Positions 1 through 8,403 of a stretch of DNA of 64,000 nucleotides are shown piece after piece. Position numbers and translations under genes: made by a program. Every line of letters starts with the position of its first letter. Position 1 is the first letter of the stretch. The notes under the pieces are model-generated. The model did not search any database. It had not been told where the DNA came from and worked only from the letters and a program-made list of their open reading frames with translations. The DNA lies in contig NZ_JABWRB020000003.1 in the NCBI RefSeq assembly GCF_014268745.2, positions 186,001 to 250,000 on the forward strand. The letters run 5' to 3'. Source of the stretch: Pseudomonas zanjanensis (GTDB lineage Bacteria > Pseudomonadota > Gammaproteobacteria > Pseudomonadales > Pseudomonadaceae).

Positions 1-47
1 ATGGCGCGCGATGGTCGAGCGTGGCGTTGCGTAGCACGGATCACAAA

Positions 48-80
48 GAAAAAACCCGACGCTTAAAGTCGGGTTTTTTC
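48..80. terminator. Bidirectional intrinsic terminator
   Basis: AAAAACCCGAC and GTCGGGTTTTTT arms flank a short loop. The A-run before and T-run after the stem let it act in both directions. It lies just past the 3' end of the LprI-like gene on the minus strand and would also end any plus-strand gene entering from the left. Bases 1-47 hold no gene I can support. Confidence 0.8.
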
Positions 81-115
81 TTGGAGTACGACGGCAAGTC
101 CGACGTGCTTATCGG

Positions 116-490
116 TTACTCGACTTGCGACAGCTTGGCGTCGTCGCAACCGGCAGCACGGCACTCGCGCTCGACAGCCTTGAGAATGACGATGCGCGCC
201 TCGGTCTTCTCGTTGGCACAGTCCAGATAGAGCAGGCCATCGTTGGAGCAGGCGCTGTCACGATTTTTGATCCACTGGATTTGAGCGGCTTTCACCTTTT
301 TCTTTTGATCCGGGTTCAGGGCACTCATCGTCTTCTTGTATTGATCGTTGATGTCCTGATCCGACTGAACCATTTTCAGCGACGCGCAATAGGTTCTGTC
401 ATAGGCGTTTCTAGGGTTATCGCAACTCATCGCGGATGCCGATGCGGATGCCATTGCCAGCAACGCCCCAACCAACAAAGACTTGATCAC
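116..490 (-). CDS. LprI-like (DUF1311) small periplasmic protein
   Basis: A 124-residue protein with an N-terminal signal peptide (about residues 1-20, hydrophobic core then ASASA). The mature part has several cysteines (MSCDN, TYCAS, SACSN, LDCAN, ERECRAAGC), likely disulfide-bonded. The QIQWIKNRDSAC and (C)ANEKTEARI segments are typical of the LprI/DUF1311 family, some members of which inhibit lysozyme. Length fits the family. An exported role is inferred; inhibition of lysozyme is only a family-level suggestion. It is transcribed alone toward the terminator at 48-80. The window holds a second, unrelated lysozyme-inhibitor family gene (Ivy, 27607-28071). Confidence 0.75.
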   Translation of the reverse strand: MIKSLLVGALLAMASASASAMSCDNPRNAYDRTYCASLKMVQSDQDINDQYKKTMSALNPDQKKKVKAAQIQWIKNRDSACSNDGLLYLDCANEKTEARIVILKAVERECRAAGCDDAKLSQVE

Positions 491-692
491 TGATTTTCTC
501 TCCCTGAATGCCCTCTATCGATTAGAGGTCGCGGCGGGAATTTATCATGAGGGTTGTCGAACAATGAAGCGGATCCTAGGGTTCATTCGGCCCGAACACT
601 GGGCAAATGCGGATAGAGGTTCGGGAGCCAGTGATTGCTGAAAAAGCCTGCGTCGTTCCCGCCGCCCTCGCCGAATCCCCAACCGGTCAAAC

Positions 693-733
693 GTGGCGAG
701 GGAGCTTGCTCCCGCTGGGCTGCAAAGCAGCCC
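693..733. repeat. REP element (GAGGGAGCTTGCTCCC family)
   Basis: A single REP of the family GTGGCGAGGGAGCTTGCTCCC, followed by the usual second palindrome GGGCTGC..GCAGCCC. The remainder of 491-861 shows no convincing gene: the overlapping frames here have no homology I recognise and run into the RNA leader. Confidence 0.85.
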
Positions 734-861
734 TCACCCACCCCGAAAAATACCTACAGACAAAACCGTATCACCCACTTCGAACCGCAACCGCAAACCC
801 GTCTAGCCCGATTTACGGGCCAAAACCAAGCCCTGTTTATTCCGCTGGCGCGATCCTTCCA

Positions 862-1168
862 TCAAGCTACGAATCCTTGCGCCATTGCCTACAACTACGC
901 CAGAATCCGCCCGCTTGTGCGCCTTGACCATGGGTTCTATTGTTTTCCTGCCATTGCCCATCAGTGGTCGGGTTTAGTAGCTCGGTTAGTCATCTTCGGT
1001 TGCATGAGTGTCATCCAGTCAGGCGTTTGCCTGCACTTGATGGTGGCTGTGCGCGAGGCGCCTTCGGGCGCGCCGGGTTTGGTGACTTTACCGGTCTACT
1101 AACTTGCGCACAGCTGCCTCCTTTCGTTTAGTAGCGAGATGGTGGCGGCCCTATATAGGAAAGTCCCA
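862..1168 (+). ncRNA. Structured leader of the DUF6124 gene, copy 1 (candidate cis-regulatory RNA)
   Basis: About 300 nt directly upstream of the DUF6124 start that is strongly similar to 62704-63010 (minus strand), upstream of the second DUF6124 gene. Visible structure: hairpin CCATTG(951-956)/CAGTGG(962-967); a 10-bp stem GGCTGTGCGC(1045-1054)/GCGCACAGCT(1106-1115); inside it a UUCG-type hairpin around 1057-1074. CTACTAA (1096-1102) can pair with TTTAGTAG at 973-980 or at 1127-1134. Differences from copy 2 fall in loops or keep pairing. Function is inferred from conservation and position only. Confidence 0.7.
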
Positions 1169-1516
1169 ATGTTCAAACCTACTCCGAACCCTCCAGAGAC
1201 AGACCACGCCAAATCCAAGGCAAAAAAGCACGACGAAGCCACCAATCGCGCCTTGGATTATTACCTGCGACCAAAACCGGAAAAGTCCGAAGAGGCGTCC
1301 CAACCGGACCAGCTCTTCACCGTCGCAAAAAACGCCGACAACGAATCCCTCCTCGCCAACCTCAGCGAAACCCTGGCGGCAGCTGATGCGATGGTCAGCA
1401 ACCTGGCCTTCGATTTGGATGGTCCTCGCCGGCACATCCTTCTGGGCGTCCAGCAACTGATTGAGCTGAGTTCATTGCTGGCGAATCGGGTGTTGGATAA
1501 CGTTGATCCGCGATAG
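1169..1516 (+). CDS. DUF6124 family protein, copy 1
   Basis: A 115-residue protein starting MFKPTPNPPE. A longer frame begins at 1139, but its first ten codons lie in the conserved RNA leader and the paralogue at 62341-62703 starts at the matching MFKITPNPPE, so I chose 1169. The N-terminal third is lysine-rich and polar. The C-terminal half (LLANLSETLAAADAMVSNLAF ending in LSSLLANRVLDN) is predicted helical and is nearly identical between the paralogues. No signal peptide or transmembrane segment is seen. The family is common in Pseudomonas and its function is unknown to me. It is followed by an intrinsic terminator, so the leader and gene appear to form one transcription unit. Confidence 0.85.
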   Translation: MFKPTPNPPETDHAKSKAKKHDEATNRALDYYLRPKPEKSEEASQPDQLFTVAKNADNESLLANLSETLAAADAMVSNLAFDLDGPRRHILLGVQQLIELSSLLANRVLDNVDPR

Positions 1517-1536
1517 CAGATAAACATTCTTCCCAA

Positions 1537-1570
1537 AAGCAAACCCGACATCGTGTGTCGGGTTTGCTTT
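1537..1570. terminator. Terminator of the DUF6124 gene
   Basis: AAGCAAACCCGACA / TGTCGGGTTTGCTT perfect stem, 20 nt after the stop codon. The stem core (AACCCGAC/GTCGGGTT) matches the terminator behind the second DUF6124 gene (62293-62323). Confidence 0.85.
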
Positions 1571-1593
1571 ATTAACGCTCTAGAAACACGAAA

Positions 1594-1620
1594 GCCCGCA
1601 GAGATTTCTCTCAAGCGGGC
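1594..1620. terminator. Second hairpin, possible minus-strand terminator
   Basis: GCCCGC..GCGGGC outer arms with an AGAGA/TCTCT inner stem, followed on the minus strand by TTTCGTGTTTC. It may end minus-strand transcription coming from metQ. Between it and the metQ terminator I see nothing else. Confidence 0.4.
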
Positions 1621-1752
1621 CTCGGAACGTAGGCACGAGAGCCACCTCTCATGCGTTGGGATAAGTATTGTTGCAGGACAATCACTCGGTCAATCAAATT
1701 TGATGGATGCCGATCTTGCGAATCTCTGCGCGACACGCATATTTCCGAGCAT

Positions 1753-1791
1753 AAAAAAACGGGCCCGCATTCCCACGCAGCCCCGTTTTTT
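1753..1791. terminator. Terminator of metNIQ
   Basis: AAAAAAACGGG and CCCCGTTTTTT arms, located 15-50 nt beyond the metQ stop codon on the minus strand. Confidence 0.75.
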
Positions 1792-1805
1792 ATTACCTGA
1801 TCAGC

Positions 1806-2579
1806 TCAAAACGCCGGCAAAACCGCCCCTTTGTACTTCTCAAGAATAAAAGCCTTCACTTCCGGCGTATGCAGCGCCGCAACCAGCTTCTTCATCGCCT
1901 CACTGTCCTTATCATCCGGACGGGCCACCAAGATGTTCACATAAGGCGAGTCGTTACCTTCGATCACCAACGCATCCTTGGAAGGATCAAGCTTGGCCTC
2001 CAACGCATAGTTGGTATTGATCAACGCCAGATCCACCTGGGTCAGCACCCGCGGAATGGTCGCCGCTTCCAGCTCACGGAATTTCAGATCCTTTGGATTC
2101 TCGGTGATGTCCTTGGTGGTGGACAGGATGTTGCCCGAGTCCTTCAACTTGATCACCCCAGCCTTCGCCAGCAACAACAGCGCACGGCCGCCGTTGGTGG
2201 CGTCGTTCGGGATCACCACGTTGGCGCCGCCCGGCAGTTCGGTCAGTGCCTTGTACTTGCTGGAATACGCGCCCAGGGGTTCCAGGTGCACACCGGCCAC
2301 GCTCACCAGGTTCGTGCCCTTGGCCTTGTTGAACTCATCCAGGTACGGCTGGTGCTGGAAGAAGTTGGCGTCCAGGCGCTTTTCCGCCACCTGTACGTTG
2401 GGCTGGATGTAGTCGGTGAAGACTTTGACCTTGAGGTCCACGCCTTCCTTCGCCAAGGCCGGTTTGACGAATTCGAGGATTTCCGCGTGCGGCACCGGCG
2501 TGGCCGCGACGGTGAGGGTGTCGGCGGCGTGGGCGGAAAACGCGGCGGCGGCAGCGAAGGCAACCAGTAGTTTTTTCAT
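1806..2579 (-). CDS. metQ: Methionine-binding protein MetQ (NlpA family)
   Basis: A 257-residue periplasmic substrate-binding protein of the methionine ABC importer. It has a signal peptide (MKKLLVAFAAAAAFSAHA) and the NlpA-family core: ATPVPHAEIL near the mature N-terminus, VFTDYIQPN, DANFFQHQPYLDEFN, and the ligand-site region VIPNDATNGGRALLLL. It is the last gene of metN-metI-metQ on the minus strand. Oddity: many family members are lipoproteins, but no cysteine lies at the cleavage site here (SAHAADTL), so this one looks like a soluble periplasmic protein cut by signal peptidase I. Methionine as substrate is inferred from the operon. Confidence 0.93.
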   Translation of the reverse strand: MKKLLVAFAAAAAFSAHAADTLTVAATPVPHAEILEFVKPALAKEGVDLKVKVFTDYIQPNVQVAEKRLDANFFQHQPYLDEFNKAKGTNLVSVAGVHLEPLGAYSSKYKALTELPGGANVVIPNDATNGGRALLLLAKAGVIKLKDSGNILSTTKDITENPKDLKFRELEAATIPRVLTQVDLALINTNYALEAKLDPSKDALVIEGNDSPYVNILVARPDDKDSEAMKKLVAALHTPEVKAFILEKYKGAVLPAF

Positions 2580-2658
2580 TCAGCTAACTCCTTGTGGGGC
2601 GCCTGCTCTTGGCGCCTGCCAGCGAATGGCCGGCTCATGGTTTATTGGCCGCGAGGCC

Positions 2659-3321
2659 TTATTTTCTAGAGAAATGCACAACCAGTTTGTCGCCCACGGT
2701 CTGTAGGGCTTGCACCAGCACCAGCAGCAACACCACCGTGACCACCATCACATCGGTCTGGAAACGCTGGTAGCCGAAGCGGATCGCCAGGTCGCCCAGA
2801 CCACCGGCACCGACTACACCGGCCATGGCCGTGTAGGACACCAGCGTAATCGCTGTCACCGTAATCGCTGCAAAAATGCCTGGGCGGGCTTCTGGCAGCA
2901 GGGCGTTTACGATGATCTGCCGCGTGGTCGCGCCCATGGCCTGGGTGGCTTCGATGATGCCGCGGTCGACTTCGCGCAGGGCGGTTTCCACCAGGCGGGC
3001 GAAGAACGGTGTCGCGCCGACCACCAGTGGTGGGATCGCGCCGGCCACGCCCAGGGAGGTGCCGGTGATCAACACCGTGAACGGAATCATCACGATCAAC
3101 AGGATGATGAACGGCAGCGAACGCAGGATGTTCACGATCAGCGACAGCAGCGCATAAACACCGCGGGCTTCGAGCAACTGGCGCGGGCTGCACAGGAACA
3201 GCAACACGCCCAGGGGCAAGCCGAGCAGCACGGTGAACAGCAACGAGCCGAACAGCATCAGGAAGGTGTCGCCGGTGGCTAGCCAGATTTCCAGCCAGTC
3301 GACGTTTGCAAAAAATTCCAT
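2659..3321 (-). CDS. metI: Methionine ABC transporter permease MetI
   Basis: A 220-residue inner-membrane permease with five or so hydrophobic segments. The EAA loop is seen as VETALREVDRGIIEATQAMG followed by LLPEARPG, which contacts the MetN ATPase. Its start codon shares one base with the metN stop (TGATG), indicating translational coupling. Length matches MetI proteins (about 217-225 residues). Confidence 0.94.
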   Translation of the reverse strand: MEFFANVDWLEIWLATGDTFLMLFGSLLFTVLLGLPLGVLLFLCSPRQLLEARGVYALLSLIVNILRSLPFIILLIVMIPFTVLITGTSLGVAGAIPPLVVGATPFFARLVETALREVDRGIIEATQAMGATTRQIIVNALLPEARPGIFAAITVTAITLVSYTAMAGVVGAGGLGDLAIRFGYQRFQTDVMVVTVVLLLVLVQALQTVGDKLVVHFSRK

Positions 3322-4328
3322 CAGCGCAGCACCTCCATGTGGACATCAGCCGCGGTGAAGCGGGCAAACGCCGCCTCCATGTCACCGCCGGTGATGGCGA
3401 GGGTCAGTTGCCCGTAGGGGGTGTCTTTGATGCGATCGATGCGACCGGCCAGGATGCTGTAGTCCACACCGGTTTCCCGGGCGACGGTGCCGAGCAATGG
3501 CGCGTAGGTTGCGTCGCCTTGGAACGTGAGACGTACGATGCGTCCTGGGACGTGGGCGAAATCGTCGCGCTGTTCGCTTTCGTCGATCTGCTCGTCTTCC
3601 TGGACGAAACGCTTGGTGGTCGGGTGCTTCGGATGCAGGAACACCTCGGCCACCGGGCCCTGCTCGACGATCACGCCGGCGTCCATCACGGCCACTTGGT
3701 CGCAAACGCGGCGGATCACGTCCATTTCATGGGTGATCAGCACGATGGTCAGCTTCAGCTCGCGGTTGATCTCTGCCAGCAGTTGCAGCACCGAGGCGGT
3801 GGTCTGCGGGTCGAGGGCGCTGGTGGCCTCGTCGCACAGCAGGATCTTGGGTTTGGTCGCCAGGGCGCGGGCGATGCCGACGCGCTGCTTCTGGCCGCCG
3901 GACAGCTGCGCCGGGTATTTGCGGGCGTGGTCGGACAGCCCTACCCGCGCCAGCAACTCGGCGACGCGGCGGTCGATGTCACTACGGGACAACTCGCCGG
4001 CCAGGGTCAGCGGCAGTGCCACGTTGTCGGCCACGGTCTTGGACGCCAGCAGGTTGAAGTGCTGGAAGATCATCCCGACTTGCTGGCGGAAGCGGCGCAG
4101 GCCGCTGGCGTCCAGGGCGGTGACTTCTTCGCCGTCGACAATGATCTTGCCGCCCGTGGAATCTTCCAGGCGATTGATCAGGCGCAGCAGGGTACTTTTT
4201 CCTGCACCGGAATGGCCAATCAGGCCGAAGACCTGACCGTTCTCAATCGTCAGACTGGTCGGATGCAGGGCGGGGATATCCCTACCGGCAACCCGGTAGG
4301 TTTTATGGACGTTTTGAAACTCGATCAC
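3321..4328 (-). CDS. metN: Methionine ABC transporter ATP-binding protein MetN
   Basis: A 335-residue ABC ATPase. Walker A is GHSGAGKST, the ABC signature is LSGGQKQRVGIARAL, and Walker B is ILLCDEATSALD followed by the H-loop LITHEMD. After the ATPase core (about residues 1-240) comes a C-terminal NIL domain (about 255-335), the methionine-sensing domain that gives transinhibition in the MetNI family. It is the first gene of the metNIQ operon. No S-box riboswitch is evident in the 260 bp upstream. Confidence 0.95.
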   Translation of the reverse strand: MIEFQNVHKTYRVAGRDIPALHPTSLTIENGQVFGLIGHSGAGKSTLLRLINRLEDSTGGKIIVDGEEVTALDASGLRRFRQQVGMIFQHFNLLASKTVADNVALPLTLAGELSRSDIDRRVAELLARVGLSDHARKYPAQLSGGQKQRVGIARALATKPKILLCDEATSALDPQTTASVLQLLAEINRELKLTIVLITHEMDVIRRVCDQVAVMDAGVIVEQGPVAEVFLHPKHPTTKRFVQEDEQIDESEQRDDFAHVPGRIVRLTFQGDATYAPLLGTVARETGVDYSILAGRIDRIKDTPYGQLTLAITGGDMEAAFARFTAADVHMEVLR

Positions 4329-4592
4329 GTAGCGAACCTTGTGGGGCGCGTTGGAAAAGGATCAGCGGTTAGCCGGGCGCGCATTTTAGCCTGTCCGTAT
4401 AGAGGTTCTTAGCATTTATTTGCGATCGGACCAGTCATTTGGCAATAACGCGATCAAAGGCCATAAAAAAGGAACACAGCCAAACGGCATGGGTCACTCA
4501 TTAAGCCACTCCAAATGCCCGGGTCCTGCACCTGCGGCATCGAACTCAAGAGTCCTGGCCACAGCGAGGAACGCAAAGAGGAGTCATGCCTG

Positions 4593-6731
4593 ATGAGTAT
4601 CAACAAGCCCACGGTCGACAAGAGCCAGCTGGCCGGGACCGACACCCTGGACCGCGGTAACACCAACGCCAAGCTCGAAAGCCTGGAACAGTTTCGCTCC
4701 GACGCCACCGAGCAGGCGCTGCGCACCAACCAGGGCGTGAAGATCGCCGATAACCAGAACACCTTGCGCGCCGGCCCGCGCGGGCCCTCGCTGCTGGAAG
4801 ATTTCATCATGCGTGAGAAAATCACGCACTTTGACCATGAGCGCATCCCGGAGCGCATCGTTCACGCCCGCGGCACCGGTGCCCATGGCTACTTTCAGGC
4901 CTATGAATCCCATGCGGCCCTGACCAAGGCTGGTTTCCTACAAGACCCGAGTAAAAAGACGCCAGTGTTCGTGCGCTTTTCCACCGTGCAAGGTCCACGG
5001 GGTTCCGGTGACACCGTGCGGGACGTGCGCGGCTTTGCGGTGAAGTTCTTCACCGACGAAGGCAACTTCGACCTGGTGGGCAACAACATGCCGGTGTTTT
5101 TCATTCAGGACGCGGTGAAGTTTCCAGACTTTGTCCACGCGGTAAAACCCGAGCCCCATAACGAAATTCCTACGGGCGGCTCGGCCCACGACACGTTCTG
5201 GGATTTCGTCTCGCTGGTGCCGGAATCGGCCCACATGGTGATCTGGGCGATGTCTGACCGGGCCATTCCAAAAAGCCTACGCACGATGCAGGGCTTTGGG
5301 GTGCACACCTTCCGTATGATCAATGCGGAAGGCCGCAGTAGCTTCGTCAAGTTTCACTGGCGACCCAAGGCCGGGACCTGTTCCCTGGTGTGGGACGAAG
5401 CCCAGAAACTCGCGGGCAAGGACACCGATTACCACCGTCGCGACCTGTGGGAATCCATTGAGATGGGGGACTACCCGGAATGGGAGTTCGGCGTGCAGAT
5501 CGTTGCCGAGGAGGACGAGCACAAATTCGACTTCGACCTACTTGACCCGACCAAGATCATTCCCGAAGAACTTGTGCCTATCACCCCGTTGGGCAAGATG
5601 GTGCTGAACCGCAACCCGGACAACTTCTTCGCCGAAGTCGAGCAAATCGCCTTCTGCCCTGGGCACATCGTGCCGGGCATCGACTTTTCCAACGACCCGC
5701 TGCTGCAAGGCCGGCTGTTTTCCTACACCGATACGCAGATCAGCCGACTCGGCGGGCCGAACTTTCATGAGCTGCCAATCAACCGTGCGATTACGCCCGT
5801 TCACAACGGCCAGCGTGACGCGATGCACCGCACCACCATCGATAAGGGGCGTGCGTCCTACGAGCCGAACTCCATCGACGGCGGCTGGCCAAAAGAAACC
5901 CCGCCCGGCCCGCAGGACGGCGGCTTCGAAAGTTACCCAGAGCGTATCGATGCCTACAAGATCCGCCAACGCAGCGATTCGTTCGCCGATCATTTCTCCC
6001 AGGCGCGGCTGTTCTACAAGAGCATGAGCCCCCACGAAAAAGAGCACATCATCGCCGCCTACAGCTTCGAGCTGGGCAAGGTCGAGCGGGAGTTCATCCG
6101 GGCGCGGCAGGTCAATGAAATCCTGGCCAACATCGACCTGGAACTGGCCGGGCGGGTAGCGAAAAACCTCGGCTTGCCGGCACCGACCGCTGGAACTGTC
6201 GATGTTCCGACGCCATCGCTGGAGCAATCCCCGGCCTTGAGCCAGGCGAACCTGCTGTCCGGTGACATGAAGACGCGCAAAGTGGCGGTGCTGGTGGCCA
6301 ACGGTGTCGATGGCGCGATCATCGATACGCTCAAGCGGGCTCTGGAGGCTGAGGGCGCCCACGCCAAAGTGCTAGGGCCGACTTCTGCGCCGGTCACCAC
6401 GGCCGATGGGAAAACCCTGGCGGTGGATGCGTCCATGGAAGGCTTGCCGTCGATTGCCTTTGACGCGGTGTTCGTGCCCGGTGGCGCGGAGTCGATCAAG
6501 GCCTTGAGTCGCGACGGCGTGGCGTTGCATTACGTGCTGGAGGCCTACAAGCATCTGAAAGCCATCGGGCTTCATGGTGAGGCCCGGCAGTTGTTGGTGG
6601 AGTTGAAGCTGGAGGTGGATGCAGGGTTGATCGAAGATGCGGATGCGAGCGGTTTTTCGCGGTTTTTCGCGGCGATTGCTCAGCATCGGGTTTGGGCGCG
6701 GGAGCCCAAGGCGAAGGCGGTTCCGGCTTGA
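4593..6731 (+). CDS. katE: Large-subunit monofunctional catalase (HPII type)
   Basis: A 712-residue haem catalase that converts hydrogen peroxide to water and oxygen. I chose ATG 4593 because AGGAG lies 9 nt upstream; the longer frame from 4515 has an atypical Cys-rich start. Catalytic His is in RIVHARGTGAHGYF, catalytic Asn in DLVGNNMPVFF, and the proximal haem Tyr in RLFSYTDTQ. After the catalase core (to about residue 560) comes a flavodoxin/GATase1-like C-terminal domain (KVAVLVANGVDG, AVFVPGGAES), which defines the large-subunit clade. Monocistronic, followed by REP elements. Stationary-phase expression is usual for this clade but no promoter evidence is claimed here. Confidence 0.95.
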   Translation: MSINKPTVDKSQLAGTDTLDRGNTNAKLESLEQFRSDATEQALRTNQGVKIADNQNTLRAGPRGPSLLEDFIMREKITHFDHERIPERIVHARGTGAHGYFQAYESHAALTKAGFLQDPSKKTPVFVRFSTVQGPRGSGDTVRDVRGFAVKFFTDEGNFDLVGNNMPVFFIQDAVKFPDFVHAVKPEPHNEIPTGGSAHDTFWDFVSLVPESAHMVIWAMSDRAIPKSLRTMQGFGVHTFRMINAEGRSSFVKFHWRPKAGTCSLVWDEAQKLAGKDTDYHRRDLWESIEMGDYPEWEFGVQIVAEEDEHKFDFDLLDPTKIIPEELVPITPLGKMVLNRNPDNFFAEVEQIAFCPGHIVPGIDFSNDPLLQGRLFSYTDTQISRLGGPNFHELPINRAITPVHNGQRDAMHRTTIDKGRASYEPNSIDGGWPKETPPGPQDGGFESYPERIDAYKIRQRSDSFADHFSQARLFYKSMSPHEKEHIIAAYSFELGKVEREFIRARQVNEILANIDLELAGRVAKNLGLPAPTAGTVDVPTPSLEQSPALSQANLLSGDMKTRKVAVLVANGVDGAIIDTLKRALEAEGAHAKVLGPTSAPVTTADGKTLAVDASMEGLPSIAFDAVFVPGGAESIKALSRDGVALHYVLEAYKHLKAIGLHGEARQLLVELKLEVDAGLIEDADASGFSRFFAAIAQHRVWAREPKAKAVPA

Positions 6732-6763
6732 TGGCTGCCTGAAAGAAGCTTGTTGCTAGTAGG

Positions 6764-6855
6764 GACGCCTTCGCGAGCAGGCTCGCTCCCACATGAGATT
6801 TTGTGATCGACACAAAACCACTGTGGGAGCGAGCTTGCTCCGGGCGGCGTTCCGA
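6764..6855. repeat. REP doublet (TGTGGGAGCGGGCTTGCTCGCGA family)
   Basis: Two inverted REP copies (CCTTCGCGAGCAGGCTCGCTCCCACA and TGTGGGAGCGAGCTTGCTCC) facing each other between the convergent ends of katE and the lipoprotein gene. Confidence 0.85.
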
Positions 6856-6863
6856 CGATGCTT

Positions 6864-7577
6864 TTAGGGCTTACGCGGTGTCAACACAACCTGCGCCGGC
6901 ACACTGCGCAAAATCTGCTTTTGCAGTTTCAAATCAAACCCCGGATCCAGTTTCTTGACCCGCTTGCTCAGCAACGTCGCCAACCACGGATAATCATCGG
7001 TACGCGGCGCCTGGATGCTGACGTCGCACTGATAATTCACCACATCGGCGGCGATGGCGTCCAATTGCCGACGCATTTGCTGGATATCGGCTATGTTGAG
7101 CGCAACGGTAGTGCTGGGTGCGCTCGGGTCGATCACCTTGGCGACCGGTTTGGCTTCGGCGGCCTTGAGGTCGGCCTCGGCTTTTTCCAGGTCGGCCTTG
7201 CGGGCTTCGGCAATGGCGCTGTTGACCTCGCCAGTGAGCGCTGGGGCCTTGGGCATCAGCGCTCGGGCACGGCTCAGGGCGGTGGCGGCGGCGTTGACAT
7301 CGCCTTTTTGCAGGTCGATCTGGCTGCGGCGCAGGTACGCCTCGGCCAATTGCCGCTGGTAGGGTTCCAGCGTCGGGTCTTCGGGCGACTGGGCTTGCAA
7401 GGCGGCCAACTGGCCTTCAGCGGTGGCCAGCTCATTGCTGGCCAGGCTTTGTTCGAGCTGCGCGATGGCCGGGCCCCGCGTATCGGGGGCCTGGGTAACC
7501 GGCGGAGTACTCTGGCACGCGCCCAGCAGCAGGGAAAATGCGACAAGGAGCAGATAACGGGAGGCGAACGGCTTCAT
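6864..7577 (-). CDS. Lipoprotein of the zinc-uptake operon (PA5502-like)
   Basis: A 237-residue predicted lipoprotein: signal peptide with lipobox LLGAC, cysteine at residue 21. The mature part is Ala/Glu/Gln-rich helical with TPR-like repeats (SNELATAEGQLAAL, QKGDVNAAATALSRARAL), then a coiled-coil-prone Ala/Lys-rich stretch (about 110-145). It begins 37 bp after the znuB stop and is probably the last gene of zur-znuC-znuB. A protein of this kind sits in the same place in P. aeruginosa. Function unknown; a role in zinc homeostasis is suggested only by the operon. Confidence 0.75.
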   Translation of the reverse strand: MKPFASRYLLLVAFSLLLGACQSTPPVTQAPDTRGPAIAQLEQSLASNELATAEGQLAALQAQSPEDPTLEPYQRQLAEAYLRRSQIDLQKGDVNAAATALSRARALMPKAPALTGEVNSAIAEARKADLEKAEADLKAAEAKPVAKVIDPSAPSTTVALNIADIQQMRRQLDAIAADVVNYQCDVSIQAPRTDDYPWLATLLSKRVKKLDPGFDLKLQKQILRSVPAQVVLTPRKP

Positions 7578-7614
7578 TCCTGCGACTCTCTATTTGCGCA
7601 AAAAGCGAGCAAGT

Positions 7615-8403
7615 CTACACCCCTCGACGGGGCAGGACAAAACTCAGCAGAAACAACGCAGCGGCGCTGACCACGATCGACGGGCCGGCCGGGGTGTCCT
7701 TGAACCAGGAAAGGGCCAGGCCGCCGCACACCGCGAGCACGCCCAGCAGGCTCGCACCCAAGGCCATTTGCTCGGGCGAGCGGGCGTGACGCTGTGCCGC
7801 AGCCGCCGGAATGATCAGCAATGACGTAATCAGCAACACACCGACAATCTTCATCGCCACGGCGATGACCACCGCAATCAACAGCATCAGCGCCAAGCGC
7901 AGGCTGACCACGGGCAAACCCTCGACCCGTGCCAGCTCTTCATGGACGGTGACCGCCAGCAACGGTCGCCACAGCGCCACCAGCAGCAGCAACACCGCCG
8001 CGCTGCCGCCCAGGATCCAGGCAAGGTCCGTCGGACTGATCGCCAGCAGATCGCCGAACAGATAGGCCATCAGGTCGATCCGCACGTCGCGCATGAAGCT
8101 CAGCACCACCAGCCCGAGGGACAGCGTGCTCGGCGCGAGGATGCCCAGCAGTGTGTCGGACGCCAGTGGCTGGCGCTGTTGCAGGGTGACCAGCACCACC
8201 GCCAGCAACAGGCAGCCAACGGTCACCGCGATGGCGGGGCTGACATCCAGCAGAAACCCCAGGGCGACGCCCAGCAGTGCCGCGTGGGACAAGGTGTCGC
8301 CGAAATAGGCCATGCGCCGCCAGACCACGAACGAACCCAGCGGACCGGCGACCAGGGCGAGTGCCAAGCCTGCGAGCAGGGCGTACAACAGAAAATCAGC
8401 CAT
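7615..8403 (-). CDS. znuB: Zinc ABC transporter permease ZnuB
   Basis: A 262-residue ABC-3 family inner-membrane permease with about eight hydrophobic segments. Start MADFLLYALLAG at 8403, overlapping the end of znuC by 8 bp; the longer frame reads into znuC and is not used. Features of the family: GPLGSFVVWRRMAYFGDTLSHAALLGVALG near the N-terminus and VKIVGVLLI-type helix (MKIVGVLLITSLLIIPAA). Works with ZnuC and ZnuA to import zinc. Confidence 0.95.
   Translation of the reverse strand: MADFLLYALLAGLALALVAGPLGSFVVWRRMAYFGDTLSHAALLGVALGFLLDVSPAIAVTVGCLLLAVVLVTLQQRQPLASDTLLGILAPSTLSLGLVVLSFMRDVRIDLMAYLFGDLLAISPTDLAWILGGSAAVLLLLVALWRPLLAVTVHEELARVEGLPVVSLRLALMLLIAVVIAVAMKIVGVLLITSLLIIPAAAAQRHARSPEQMALGASLLGVLAVCGGLALSWFKDTPAGPSIVVSAAALFLLSFVLPRRGV

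Noticed and set aside
1..66. 22-codon open frame at the window start
   Set aside because: Runs into the terminator stem and could be the tail of a gene outside the window, but nothing supports coding.
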